From Cacajao melanocephalus (taxonomy: Eukaryota; Chordata; Mammalia; Primates; Pitheciidae), in NCBI GenBank assembly GCA_963573385.1, contig CAUYLG010004830.1, positions 1 to 64,000 of the forward strand: a stretch of DNA of 64,000 bases, given 5' to 3'. A program made the position numbers and the translations under genes. The first letter of the stretch is position 1, and each line of letters begins with the position of its first letter. This document shows, one piece after another, positions 12,481 to 23,760 of this stretch. A model generated the notes under the pieces. That model was not told where the DNA came from. It was given only the letters and a program-made list of their open reading frames with translations, and did no database searches.

Positions 12481-12516
12481 GGGTTAGGCTTAGGGTTAGA
12501 GTTAAGGTTAGTGTTA
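12481..12516 (+). repeat. Short interstitial telomere-like repeat
   Basis: Six GGGTTA-type hexamers in exact register: GGGTTA, GGCTTA, GGGTTA, GAGTTA, AGGTTA, GTGTTA. Two are perfect and four differ by one base. It is flanked by unrelated sequence. Confidence 0.8.
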
Positions 12517-13103
12517 GGAACTGACCCAAGACAAATCCACCTTTTCACTGGACAGCAACCAGGCCATAATATGATCAACTAAACCTAAACTACCATTGCT
12601 TTTGGAGAGCTTGAACTTGAGACACACAATGATAGATAAACAATTGGTGATAGTAATAGATGCTTAAAGGCATATATGGGAAAGCAGATCAAAGGGAGAT
12701 GAGCTACATCAATGGCCCAGCACTCTAGCAAGTATCTGCAGCTGTTGGGAAGATAATCAGAGGTTCCAGTTGTCTTAGAGCTCAATGATAATTGTCCTTT
12801 TCCCAGATTACACCTTCATCTCCATCAATCTAATGTATGACTCTAACCAGGGTTCTAGGCAACCTCCCTGAGTGAGATTCTGGCCATGGATCCTTGTAAC
12901 TAGGCGGTACTACTTTAGGTGACTTTGAGGAGTCTCTGTTTCTCCTAACTAAAGAATTTTAAAAGCAGCAAAACTGAAGACTGGCTCACCTCCAAATCTT
13001 TAGAGGAGTTCAACGTACTCTTCACAGTTCACATTATGAAAACCCCCACTGGAGGTCACAGTGGTTGTCCCTCACTCTCTGTGGTGATTTATTTCTTTCT
13101 TTT
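12517..13103. other. Non-repeat interval
   Basis: No repeat family recognised. Short frames at 12372-12582 lie on both strands over the telomere-like tract and are not genes. Confidence 0.45.
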
Positions 13104-13407
13104 CCTTTTTTTTTTTTTTTAAAAAAAGACAAAGTCTCATTCTGCCACCCAGGTTGGAGTGTAGTGGCGTGATCTCAGCTTACTGCAACCTCCGCATCCC
13201 TGGCTTAAGCAATTCTCCTGCCTCAGCCTCCTGAGTAGCTGGGATTACAGGTGCCCACCACCAAGCCTGGCTAATTTTTCTATTTTTTAGTAGAGGAAGA
13301 GTTTCACCATGTTGGCCAGGCTGGTCTTGAATTCTTAACCTCATGATCCACCTGCCTTGGCCTCCTCAAGTACTGGGATTACAGGCGTGAGCCACTGTGC
13401 CCAGCCC
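13104..13407 (-). mobile_element. Alu (AluS/J-like)
   Basis: Antisense Alu: poly(T), 'gacaaagtctcattctgcca' through to 'gagccactgtgcccagccc'. It faces the next Alu (plus) about 140 bp away. Confidence 0.95.
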
Positions 13408-13546
13408 TACGTGGTTTCTGTCCAGCTTCCACTTGACTCTGATTCTCCATCTCTTCTTTCAAATCCCTCTCTTATACTTTCCATCTAAGGGTTTTATGTA
13501 GTTCCAGAGCCAGGCTTTTTAACTTCTTACAAAGAACTCTGGCTTT

Positions 13547-13844
13547 GGCCAGGTGCAGTGGCTCACGCCTGTAATCCTAGCATTTTGGGAGGCTGAGGTG
13601 GGCGGATCACCTGAAGTCAGGAGTTCAAGACCAGCCTGGCCAACATGGTGAAACCCTGTCTCTACTAAAACTACAAAAATTAGCTTGGTGTGGTTTTGCA
13701 TGCCTGTAGTCCCAGCTACTCAGGAGGCTGAGGCCCAAGAGGCGGAGATTGCAGTGGGCTGAGATAGATAGGTCCACAGTACCCCAGCCTGGGTGACAGA
13801 GTAAGACTCTATCTCAAAACAAAACAAAACGAAAACAAAACACC
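13547..13844 (+). mobile_element. Alu (AluS-like) with perfect 16-bp TSD
   Basis: It starts 'ggccaggtgcagtggctcac' and ends in an AAAAC-type tail. The flanks aaagaactctggcttt (13531-13546 and 13845-13860) are identical. The right monomer lacks about 25 bases between 'ggctgagg' and 'cccaagaggcgg'. Confidence 0.97.
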
Positions 13845-13860
13845 AAAGAACTCTGGCTTT

Positions 13861-14832
13861 TATTAACCTCATTGATTCTTTCCGCATCAATCCCTTTCCA
13901 GTTGGTTACCTATCCCCGGCCATCTTCCTGGGCCCAACCCCAAATCCTGATCACATCTCTTGCAACTGTAAGAAAAATGAGGGCCAGACACTCATCAGAG
14001 CAATTGATTCAAGAACTCTGGTCAACCTTGCGAGACTGAGACCAACCCAGATGCTCCTGGGACAGTGAGTGTACGTAGGTCTGATTAAAAGGACTAGTGG
14101 GCAATTTGAATTTTAAAGACATTCTGGTGTTATTTTGCCATGCCTAGCAAGTGCTTACTTTAGAAAACTACCGGTAATGATAAACATTTCAATTCCATGC
14201 TTGAATATAATTTTGGAGGAAATATATTGCGTAACAGATGGCAGTGGGGAGAGACTGCTCTGGAATCACCTCCCTGGAGCACCGCTTACACACAACGTCA
14301 CCCGGCATGGCAATTGCTCCCAGGAGTGTCGTCGCTGCATCAACGCTGGTCATGTCTTGAATACAGTCTCTTGTTTAGAGGGAACTTTTTTTGGTCTCCT
14401 ATTTTTTATATCAATGGGGTAGATCAGTTAGGAATAATAGGAATTGCAACAGACTAAATGCTTCAGGTAAATGATCCATTTCCTCCTTTCACTGTGTATT
14501 TATCAGCTAGACCAAATACTTTTCACATATAAATGGAAATGGAAATCTGAACACGCACAGTGTAAGATGTATAACAAGAGATTTGTGCCCAGCACAGAAA
14601 ACATCTCATAAGTGAGAAAATCACGTTCATTGTTTACAGAGCACAGCACACAGCATAATGTGCGATCCTCATACTTGGTTCGTGGCTATTTTCCCAACTG
14701 TTTGATGGAAACAACAAAAGTAACAACAAGTTGTATTCTTTTGAATTAGACTGTTAAAAAAATTAAATCCAGATGTATCTAAAAAAATAGAAATGTTTAC
14801 GTGGGACAAGTATCACCCATTCTGTGATCCAC
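13861..14832. other. Non-repeat interval
   Basis: Two overlapping plus frames at 14135-14422 (95 codons) and 14197-14457 (86 codons) occur. Neither has a recognisable domain, splice context or initiation context that I would call real. Confidence 0.45.
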
Positions 14833-14848
14833 TAAATATGTTCTCCCT

Positions 14849-15147
14849 GGCCGGGTGCAGTGTTTCACACCTGTAATCCCAGCACTTTGGGAGGCCGAGG
14901 CAGGTGTATCACCTGAGGTCAAGAGTTCGAGACCAGCCTGGTCAACATGGTGAAACCCTGTTTCTACAAAAAATACAAAAATTAGCCAGGCGTAGTAGCA
15001 GGTGCCCATAATCCCAGCTACTCAGGAGGCTAAGGCAGGAAAACCACTTGAACTCAGGAGGTGGAGGCTGCAGTGAGCTGAGATCGCACCACTGCACTCC
15101 AGCCTGGGCAACAGGACGAAACTCCATCTCAAAAAAAAAAAAAATAG
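14849..15147 (+). mobile_element. Alu (AluS-like) with perfect 16-bp TSD
   Basis: It starts 'ggccgggtgcagtgtttcac' and ends in poly(A). The flanks taaatatgttctccct (14833-14848 and 15148-15163) are identical. Confidence 0.97.
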
Positions 15148-15205
15148 TAAATATGTTCTCCCTTTAGCCATCCAGTAGTGATGGGAGGTAATGTCTTTCA
15201 GGGAG

Positions 15206-15594
15206 TGCAGTAGTTTGCTGGGGCCGCCATAACTGAGAACTACAGACTGGGTGCCTTAAGCAACGGAGATGTATTGTCTCACAGTTCTGGAGGCTGAAGT
15301 CCTAGACTGATGTTGGCAGAGTTGGTTCCTTCTGAGGTCTGTGAGGCAAGGTTCTGTTCCAGGCCTCTCTCTTTGGCTAGGAGGTGGCCATCTCCCTGTG
15401 GGTGTGTCTGGCCCCAGGTTTCCTTTTTATGAGGGCACAAGTCATATTGGATTAGGGCCCACCCTAATGACCTTGCTTTAACTTGATTAACTTATAAAGG
15501 TCCTATCTTCAAATAAGATCATATTCTGAGGTACTGAGGGTTAGGACTTCAGCATATGAATTTTGGGTGGGGGAACACAGTTAAGCTCAGAACA
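15206..15594 (-). mobile_element. MLT1-type LTR (ERVL-MaLR), antisense
   Basis: It reads 'tagtttgctggggccgccat', 'tctcacagttctggaggctg', 'ggattagggcccaccctaat' and 'gtactgagggttaggacttc', the reverse complement of an MLT1A/B-like LTR. Nearly full length, with no internal retroviral sequence. Confidence 0.85.
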
Positions 15595-16043
15595 AGAAAC
15601 TTGAAAAATAATAGCTTTAAAAAAAAAAAAAAAGAATTTTTCTCCTTTTAAGGTGCACTTCCCAGCATCAGATACAAGCCTGATGGTAACTGTTTTCATC
15701 TTTTGGCTCAACTCATCACTCCATCTTGGATTTCTATATGATAAATTTGCACAATATTACAATCAAATTAATGTGAACTCTGTTGAATTTAGGAAAGCAT
15801 AAAGGGGTTAAGCCTCTGATTTTAATAGAATTTCAATAAGTTTTTAAAAATGATTAATATATTTTTTAAATCCTTCCCATTCATCCCATTTTGCATACAC
15901 TGCTTTGTTTATAGAAAAACCTGGAAAGGTATTTCTTTTCCAAGCATACTACATAGTACTATGGTTTCCAGAATAAGTTTAAGACTGCAAAGATTACTTA
16001 CAGATTCTTTACCATCCATTCTTATCACTACATTTTATAAAAT
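15595..16043. other. Non-repeat interval with A-rich tract
   Basis: Contains a poly(A) run at 15619-15633. The 86-codon frame at 15850-16110 ends inside the next Alu and is not supported as a gene. Confidence 0.45.
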
Positions 16044-16059
16044 TAAAATGCTAAAAACA

Positions 16060-16363
16060 AGGCTGTGTGTGGAGGTTTATACTTGTAATCCCAGTGCTTT
16101 GGGAGGCTGAGGTGAGAGGATCATTTGAGACCAGAAGTTTAAGATCAGCTTGGCCAAGATAGTGAGACCCCCATCCTACAACAAAAAAGAAAATGTAAAA
16201 ATGAGTCAGATGTGGTGGTGCATGCCTGTAGTCCCAGTTATTCAGGAGGATGAGGCAGGAAGATTGCTTGAGCCCTGGAGATCAAGGCTGCAGTGAGCTA
16301 CGATTATCCACTCTAGCCTGGAAAACAGAGCCAGTCCTTGTCTGCTAAAAAATAATAATGAAA
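16060..16363 (+). mobile_element. Alu (AluJ-like, old) with perfect 16-bp TSD
   Basis: A strongly diverged dimeric Alu ('ggctgtgtgtggaggtttat' start). The flanks taaaatgctaaaaaca (16044-16059 and 16364-16379) are still identical despite the age of the element. Confidence 0.95.
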
Positions 16364-16379
16364 TAAAATGCTAAAAACA

Positions 16380-19300
16380 GCAACATGAGCGTGACATCGG
16401 CCTAGTACTGAAAGTGACAGAAGACAGCATCAGAGAAACCTTAGACATGGAAATGTATCCAGACCACAGATTCCTCATTTTAATGCTCAAGGCTCTGATT
16501 ATCCCTCATATATAAATCAATGGCCACACTTTAGAGCGCTAGAAATTCTTCCTCAAAACATTTTAAGTTCCCCACTATCATTTTTATTAATTTTTTAAAA
16601 AGTAGTCATGCTATTTTCCATGCTCCAGTAATCCAATAAGGTATACCCTTGATTTTCCCTTACATCAACACATGTGGATTGCAGGTATTCTAGAAGACGT
16701 ATGTAGAAAGCTATCATTAAGGCAATTACATAGTAGATAAATTTATTCAGTAAATTTGCCAGCTTTGGTTCACAAATTCCATGATGCTGAAGCTTAATTA
16801 AGATAGTGCACCAGAGAATCAAAACAATTCTTCCAACCAAGCTGAGCAAAAGCTCCTTGGCACTTCAATGAAAGATGAGCCAAAACTAGTTCCATTCTTG
16901 AAAACCAGAATTGAAATTGTATCCCCACCTAATGCTGCTGGCATGGGCTCACATGTTTCAAAACTCCCCAATTCTGCCAACTATATTTTTCCCTCTCTTG
17001 AAAGTGATTTTGTAATTACATAGCACTTAACCTAACAGGGAACCTATCTCTTGGCTGGAATTTACATGGTAGGGGGAAAGGGGCACAATTTCCTCACAAT
17101 CTCATTCCAACTGCAGAACACGTTTGTTGACCTCTTTTTTTTTTCATAAAACTGCCAGGTCTTTATAGGAGGAAAAATTAAGGGCAGTGTTAAAAATGAG
17201 ACTTTTCCCTGACCCAAGCATAACTCAAGTCATAAGTCCTGATATTTAAGCATCATTTAGTTAAAAAAAAAAAGTTAGTACATTTATGTAAAAAGTAATC
17301 TTGTCAGTCTGGCATAACTCACTTTGGCAGTTGTGTTAAACCTGCAATTTTTCTAGTGGTCAGTCTTCGTGTTAGAAACAAAACATTTTTTCCTCATAAT
17401 ACTAAGCCTATATTCCATATTAAACACCAGGGTTATTCAATTTAAAATGGCGTATTTTTAATCCAACCACTATGGGAAATTAAGTCCTAAAACTATACAT
17501 GCAGCCTCATAAGCTAAGATAGAATGTCTTCTAGAAAGATTATTAGAGAGTAGTATCAACGAAAGCTAGAAGCATGCAGAGACTAGATTCATTCTGACCG
17601 GATTTCAGTTTCTGCACAAATACAGAAAAATCAAACCCTCCAGCTCCCAGTAAGGAAGGTAGCTTTCATTTTCTCTTATTTTAAATGAAATGGGTGTACT
17701 CTGTTCATAAATATGCTAAATGTCAATTTACTTGAACTCATTGTGAACAGCTTAGTTGAAAAGGTATTGGTTAGGAAATTGGGAAACCTGTGTTCCAGAC
17801 CTGGCTTTACACATAACTAGTTCTGTCACACTGAACTGCCCTTGCTGGTCCCCAAAAGAACTGAAGAGCAATCAGGCCCCGGTGCTGGGAGATGCGACCA
17901 CTGAGAGGATGCTTGTTGATCCTCCAACTCAGCACACTATCATAAGTTTCTAACTAGAACAAGTTTGAAACACTGATCCCTTAGCTTCGAAGTAAGGATT
18001 GCCTTTGGGGAATGTGTGACTCTAACAGTAAAATTTTTTTAAAGGTCAAAACTAGAAATCTAATGAAAAAGATCTCTCTGTTCATTAATATAAACCCATC
18101 AATGTAACATCTATATATACTTCCATGCTCACAAAAATTATTGTATAAGGCACTGAAAATATTATACTGGATAACATATCCATGGGCCTGAAATTGTGCT
18201 GCCAATAGACTCTGTTTTATTAATATCCCCCCAAAACTCCCTTTAATTTCGTTTGTAATTACCCAGAAATAACTTCAGGTAATACATTTGATGTAATTCC
18301 CCAAGAAGAAACATAAGATCTATTTCTTTTTAAAGAATAAGAATCTTGAACGTGGGCCATCTTATCTTTTCAATTTCATCTTTACTTTTACATGGCTTTA
18401 AAATTTCAGCACAGTAATTTATGTATACCTAGGAAATGTATTTCCATCCCATCCATTCCATTTCAGTTGATTCTTATCAACTTCAAATAATGTAGCCCCT
18501 TTTCCATGAGCTCCAGACAGAGTTGTGCTTCCAGCATCCCCCAGCCTCCACACCCACACTTTTCATTCTAGCATTACTGGCCTGAATATTTACCTCTCTG
18601 ATTTTTAATTATCTATTAATTTTTCTTATTCTGGAACTACTCTATTTTATTGAGGGAGAATTTTTGTGACAATGTGCATTTCCACAAGGATGGCTTCAAA
18701 CACAGCAAAGGAACACTTCCAAAATGTGACCTGATATACTATCCCCATAGATAATTTGGAAAAAATATACATTCGTATAATTTTTAATGCAGAATGAATG
18801 GCATTAACTCAGCACTGTTACCCTTTCCAGCCAGTTTTTTGTTTAGAATTGAAAATGTTATGTCAAAAATGATGGACTTTCACAGTCTTTAGCTTGTCCA
18901 ACCCAAATGGGGATGAAAGATTCTAAGAAGGGAGAGGCTTGACCAGTTCTCAAGCTGTTATATAGTTCTCAACCCATAGAAGGATATTTTTAAAATGTGA
19001 AATGCATCTGTGTCTCTTATAAAGTAAGGCAGCAAAACCAAAATGAAACAAGTTGCTGCAATTTGATGTGAGCAAATTCAGGCAGAGGCTGTTACACTAG
19101 CGAGATTGGAGTTCTCTTTCAACTCTGCTGAGTCTTCAGCCCCTTCCTTTAGGACAATTGAGTGCTAATTCAAGTGAAGGAGGCAATGCACCAAGATAGC
19201 TTTCACAAAATATGAATGCTTCCTAGCACACTTTCCTCTGGCAGCTGCTGCTTCGTGAAAACCCTGAAATGCGTAATTGCATTCACGGGAAAGTAAGCTG

Positions 19301-21116
19301 TCAAATCTGTGGGTCGACCGGCAACATACCATGATTAATCCTTTAGTACCATATGAGACATGAATAACAGTAACAGGAGACAAAAATATGCTTTAACTTA
19401 ATTATTTAATTTTGTTTCTTATTTTCTATCTTTCTAACAAGTGTTCCAATTCATGAGCAGCACTGAGGATTATAATCTAAGGTATGTTTATCTTCAATCA
19501 ATGTGGATGTGGATGTGTGATCCATTGGGAAGGTCTGAGAAAAGTGTGCCCTCAGGACGTACCAAAGTTTCTACTCTCTAAAACAATATTAAACAGATAT
19601 ACGTACAATGTTTTTTTAAAAAATATATATATATCACAAGTTACAGTTAGATACAAATCATACAGTAAAATAAATCCTTACAGGAGTTAGAGAGTTGTTC
19701 TGGACATAAAAATAAACTTATCCAAATATCTGAATGAAATAGTTGCCTGCAGTCCCGCAAAAAAAAAAAAAAAATCTGATTTATGGTGTTTAGGGTATGT
19801 ACAAACAATGTACATTTACAATCTGTAAACTCATGTGGGAAAAACCTGATGGATTTTGTGATTTGCTTATTTTTGGACACTTGCTTCCTAATGAATGGCT
19901 GCCAAGTTGCTGGCCACACTGCAGCGATGGAGAACAAAAGATGGATCTCAGACACGCTCCACTGCAGGAGGATGCAAACTCGGTCTCATCTGTCTGGGGT
20001 CAGCTTGTGTATTCTATATGAAACCCGTGGAAAGCTAACAAATCTCTCAGCCTTTCATGTTATATTTGTCACCCAAATAAAATAATCACAGTTCGGTCCC
20101 AACCACACCAAGAACAGCCCACCTGTGTTTTTGAAGATTCTGCGACTGTGAAGATCTAGTTTTAAGTTTTAGCATTCCCTCCATATTACTTGGTGCACTG
20201 TTCACACACAGTCAAGGGTAGAACTGCTATAGCAGCGTTTGATTTCCTTAAGGAATCTGATTCGAGGTAGCCTCATGTCACCTCTGGCCTCATCCACAAG
20301 AATCCATAATTTGTTCTCACACTCTCTGCTTTCTCAGAATCTCTTGGAGATGTCCTATTATGATACGACAGAACATACAGACCCTGTGATCAAGTCTTGA
20401 CAAGCCTCATCTCATCAGTGCCATTTTTAATCATCAAGGGTGACAATCCATGATATACTATGTCAAAACACAGGATTCTAAATGAGGAGAGGGAGAGTGG
20501 GAGGAAAAGTGATGTACTCCAAGAATAGACATGTATCTTTATCTAATTTTGAAAGTAAAGAGAAAGGCAAATCTCAGGTCAGGGAACCCTGTGAACTAGA
20601 CAGGAGGGTGAGAGGAGGCTCCCTATGAAACGCCCAAGAATGGGAGGCTGTTCATTGCTCAGCACTGTTTCTTTACCTCTCTCATCTATCAAGGAATAGA
20701 AAATCTATCTGAAGCCAAGAAGAAAAAACAAAGAAAAATTTGCCATCTTGAAGTACGGACTCCTCCTTAGTCTCTATGCAGGCACAGGCTGACTCTCAGG
20801 TGAACTCCCTAGGTCAGACTTGGAGTGACAGCAGAGATACCTGGAAGAGGAGGGATCAGGCAGAACTGCTGCAGCAGTCATTACACCACCTGACTAAATA
20901 GATTATCCACGAGGAACCATACCCACGGCCCGTTCCATTGAGAAGGAGCTCCTCATGGAACCAGAGACTCAATATCCAGCACCTGTGCTGACCATTCTGC
21001 AAACAGGATCCACGTTACCCGATCACTTTTCCTCCAACTAGAGGAGCTCTCAGTCCCCAAATCAGAATTCTCCAGGAGAAACAGGCAGTGGGGGAGGGAT
21101 GGGGAGACCTCAAACT
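16380..21116. other. Longest repeat-poor interval (4.7 kb)
   Basis: I recognise no interspersed repeat here except short simple tracts: A/T runs near 17131 and 17262, (AT)n at 19622-19633, poly(A) at 19760-19774. The largest frames are 102 codons minus at 19647-19955 and 100 codons plus at 19783-20085. They overlap antisense and show no known motif. The lack of Alu, L2 and MIR over nearly 5 kb is unusual for this window and could reflect constraint or merely my detection limit. Confidence 0.45.
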
Positions 21117-21933
21117 GGTCCCACACACACCTCCTGGTTTAATACACACATCCTGGTCCCATACACCTCCTGGTCCCACACACACCTCCTGGTCCCACAC
21201 ACACCTCCTGGTCCCACACACACCTCCTGATCCCACACACACCTCCTGGTCCCACACACACCTCCTGATCCCAAACACACCTCCTGGTCCCAAACACACC
21301 TCCTGATCCCATACACACCTCCTGATCCCACACACACCTCCTGATCCCACACACACCTCCTGATCCCATACACACCTCCTGATCCCATACACACCTCCTG
21401 ATCCCATACACACCTCCTGATCCCACACACACCTCCTGATCCCACACACACCTCCTGATCCCGTACACACCTCCTGATCCCACCCACACCTCCTGGTCCC
21501 ACACACACCTCCTGATCCCACACACACCTCCTGGTCCCACACACACCTCCTGATCCCAAACACACCTCCTGATCCCAAACACACCTCCTGATCCCACACA
21601 CACCTCCTGATCCCACACACACCTCCTGATCCCACACACACCTCCTGGTCCCACACACACCTCCTGATCCCACACACACCTCCTGGTCCCACACACACCT
21701 CCTGGTCCCACACACACCTCCTGGTCCCATACACACCTCCTGATCTCATACACACCTCCTGGTCCCAAACACACCTCCTGATCCCACACACACCTCCAGG
21801 TCCCACACACACCTCCTGGTCACACTCACACCTCCTGGTCCCACACACACCTACTGTTCAGTTACTGCAGTCCTGTTGCGATACACTCCTCCTGTTCCCA
21901 TATACACCTCCTGGTCCCATACACACCTGCTGG
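21117..21933 (+). repeat. 19-bp minisatellite (VNTR candidate), about 40 units
   Basis: Unit: acacacctcctgRtcccac (R = A or G). From the unit with 'tgg' at 21171 to the one at 21836 the period is exactly 19 bp, 35 times, with no insertion or deletion. Variation is limited to the R position, the last unit base (C, A or T) and rare others. The edges are degenerate: a 2-bp deletion at about 21161 and broken units after 21850. Because 19 is not a multiple of 3 and the unit lacks minus-strand stops in all frames, three overlapping minus frames of 208-277 codons appear. They are not genes. Confidence 0.97.
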
Positions 21934-22559
21934 GGCCTCCTGGAGCCCTAGCAGTACACCAGTACATGAAGTTCAGCATTTGTTTCCTTATTGCTGCAGA
22001 GGTCAGGCTGGTCCAATAAAATACATGTAAATAACACTTTTACATGAATAACTGAGAGAAACAGCCAGAGACCAGTCTGGTAGCAGGGTCTTTAACTTTA
22101 CCAAGCAGTGAAGCAAAACTGTGTTCATTTTCACAAATCTCCTGTGACAAGAAACGGAACTGAAATACGAACTGAAAATGGTTCTGGTTCTCTTCGCTTC
22201 TATTCTAACTCAGGAAAGAAACACCCAAGTTGAATGTTGAGGCCTCTAAGGAGGTCACAGAAAAGTATGTGGACGTGTTCTCTTCCCCCCAAAGGATTTC
22301 ACTAGTCAAAACCTCAGATTTTACCTGGAAAAAAAAGAATTAAAAAAAAATTTAAATACATTTCCCCTCAAACTCTGACAACTTCTAGATTAGAATTTAT
22401 ACTTTAATAATTAACATTGAGCTCAGAGATTCATTGACATTTTACAATTTGAGAAACCTTATCTCACTGCACATTTTAAATTATTGTGGCAAAAAAACTA
22501 CCTGAAACTTATCACAATATTGTCTAGTCTGAAAATACAAACCTCTTATCCCTGTTTCC
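21934..22559. other. Non-repeat interval after the minisatellite
   Basis: No repeat family and no ORF of note. A-rich short runs at 22330-22355. Confidence 0.45.
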
Positions 22560-22870
22560 CTCTTTGCCCTCTCCTCTTTAGAGTCAGGCTTCTTTCAAGA
22601 AACCTATACATTCTCCTTCTTATTCACTTCTCAACCTAAAGCAATTTGGCATTCTTTGCCGTCACTCCATCAAGGTCACAGAAGTCCTAGCCTTGCCCAA
22701 TCAAAGGGACACTTGGAACCATTTGGTATGCTTCCACTTGCCCCTGGAAATCTCCCTCGTCTTCTGCAAATTCACCCACTGTGGTTCCAGTTCCCCTCCC
22801 CCTCCACTGCCCACACGTCCTTTGTGTTCCATGACACGGTGCCAGTGTCCATGATTGAACAACTCTCCTG
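22560..22870 (+). mobile_element. L2 LINE ORF2 fragment (reverse-transcriptase region)
   Basis: 'gtcactccatcaaggtcaca' followed by 'ccaatcaaagggacacttgg' corresponds to L2 'ccactgaaactgctctcacc aaggtcacc' and 'ccaaatccaatggacac'. It is diverged and not open. Confidence 0.5.
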
Positions 22871-23224
22871 CCTTCCCTTGAAATGTCTATGTTCCCCAGA
22901 AGTACATCCTCAGCCCTTGTCTTTTTAATTTGCGCATATTCAGTTCCAATGAATCCATAGCCTCAACTACTACTCAAGCCTTTTCTTCTCTCCTGTCCTC
23001 TTCCCAAACTTTATGCACGTGCGACAGACCTTCAGGACATAAATCAGCACAGTGCTAGATATTAGTACTAGATACACAGTGGTGCAGATTGACACATGAA
23101 TGAACGAATGAATGCACATGCCAGATGTACAGAAGAAGATGTTCTTGACTCTGCAGGGGCTCCAAAGGCTGGATTCCAGAGAGAGGAGAATGAGATGCCT
23201 GGATTCCATTCAGTCTTCCCAGTG

Positions 23225-23342
23225 CAATTTCTTACAGCTACCCCTTGAAGTCAGCATCATCACGATTATCTTCTTTTAATCTATGTAGACACTGAGTAGA
23301 TGAATGCCTCAAACCCAGGGCATTCTGATTTCAAAATCTGTG
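23225..23342 (-). mobile_element. MIR SINE fragment
   Basis: 'cttacagctaccccttgaag', 'atctatgtagacactgagta' and 'caaacccagggcattctgat' follow the antisense MIR order, with an internal gap. Confidence 0.55.
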
Positions 23343-23417
23343 TGGTTTTTTGCAATATTATATTGCCACCAAAAAAGCAGAGGAAAGAGAACCATGCTTT
23401 TTCATTTTAAAAAGAAT

Positions 23418-23750
23418 TTGCAGGACGCAGTGGCTCATGCCTGTAATCCCAACATTTTGGGAGGCTGAAGCAGGCAGGTCACTCGAACTCAGGAGTTCGA
23501 GACCAGCCAGGCAACATGGTGAAACCCCGTCTCTACAAAAAATACAAAAATTAGCCGAATGTGGTGGTACACGACTGTTGTCCCAACTTCTTGGTGGGGC
23601 TGTGGTGGGAAGATCACTTGAACCTGGGAGGCAGAGGTTGCAGTGAGCTGTGATCGTACCACTGAAATCTAGCTGGGGCAGTAGAGCCAGACCTTGCCTC
23701 AAAAACAAAACAAAACAAAATAATTGGTAAAAGAAAAAAAAATAGAAAAG
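23418..23750 (+). mobile_element. Alu (AluS-like) with 10-bp TSD
   Basis: It starts 'gcaggacgcagtggctcatg' and ends in an AAAAC/AAAG-rich tail. The flanks taaaaagaat (23408-23417 and 23751-23760) match exactly. Confidence 0.93.
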
Positions 23751-23760
23751 TAAAAAGAAT

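Noticed and set aside
21015..21848. 277-codon minus-strand ORF, the longest in the window
   Set aside because: It is the translation of the 19-bp minisatellite. Equally long frames exist in the other two minus frames, which rules out protein-coding constraint.
21117..21933. Regularly repeated array that could suggest a CRISPR
   Set aside because: Units are contiguous with no unique spacers and the genome is mammalian. It is a minisatellite.
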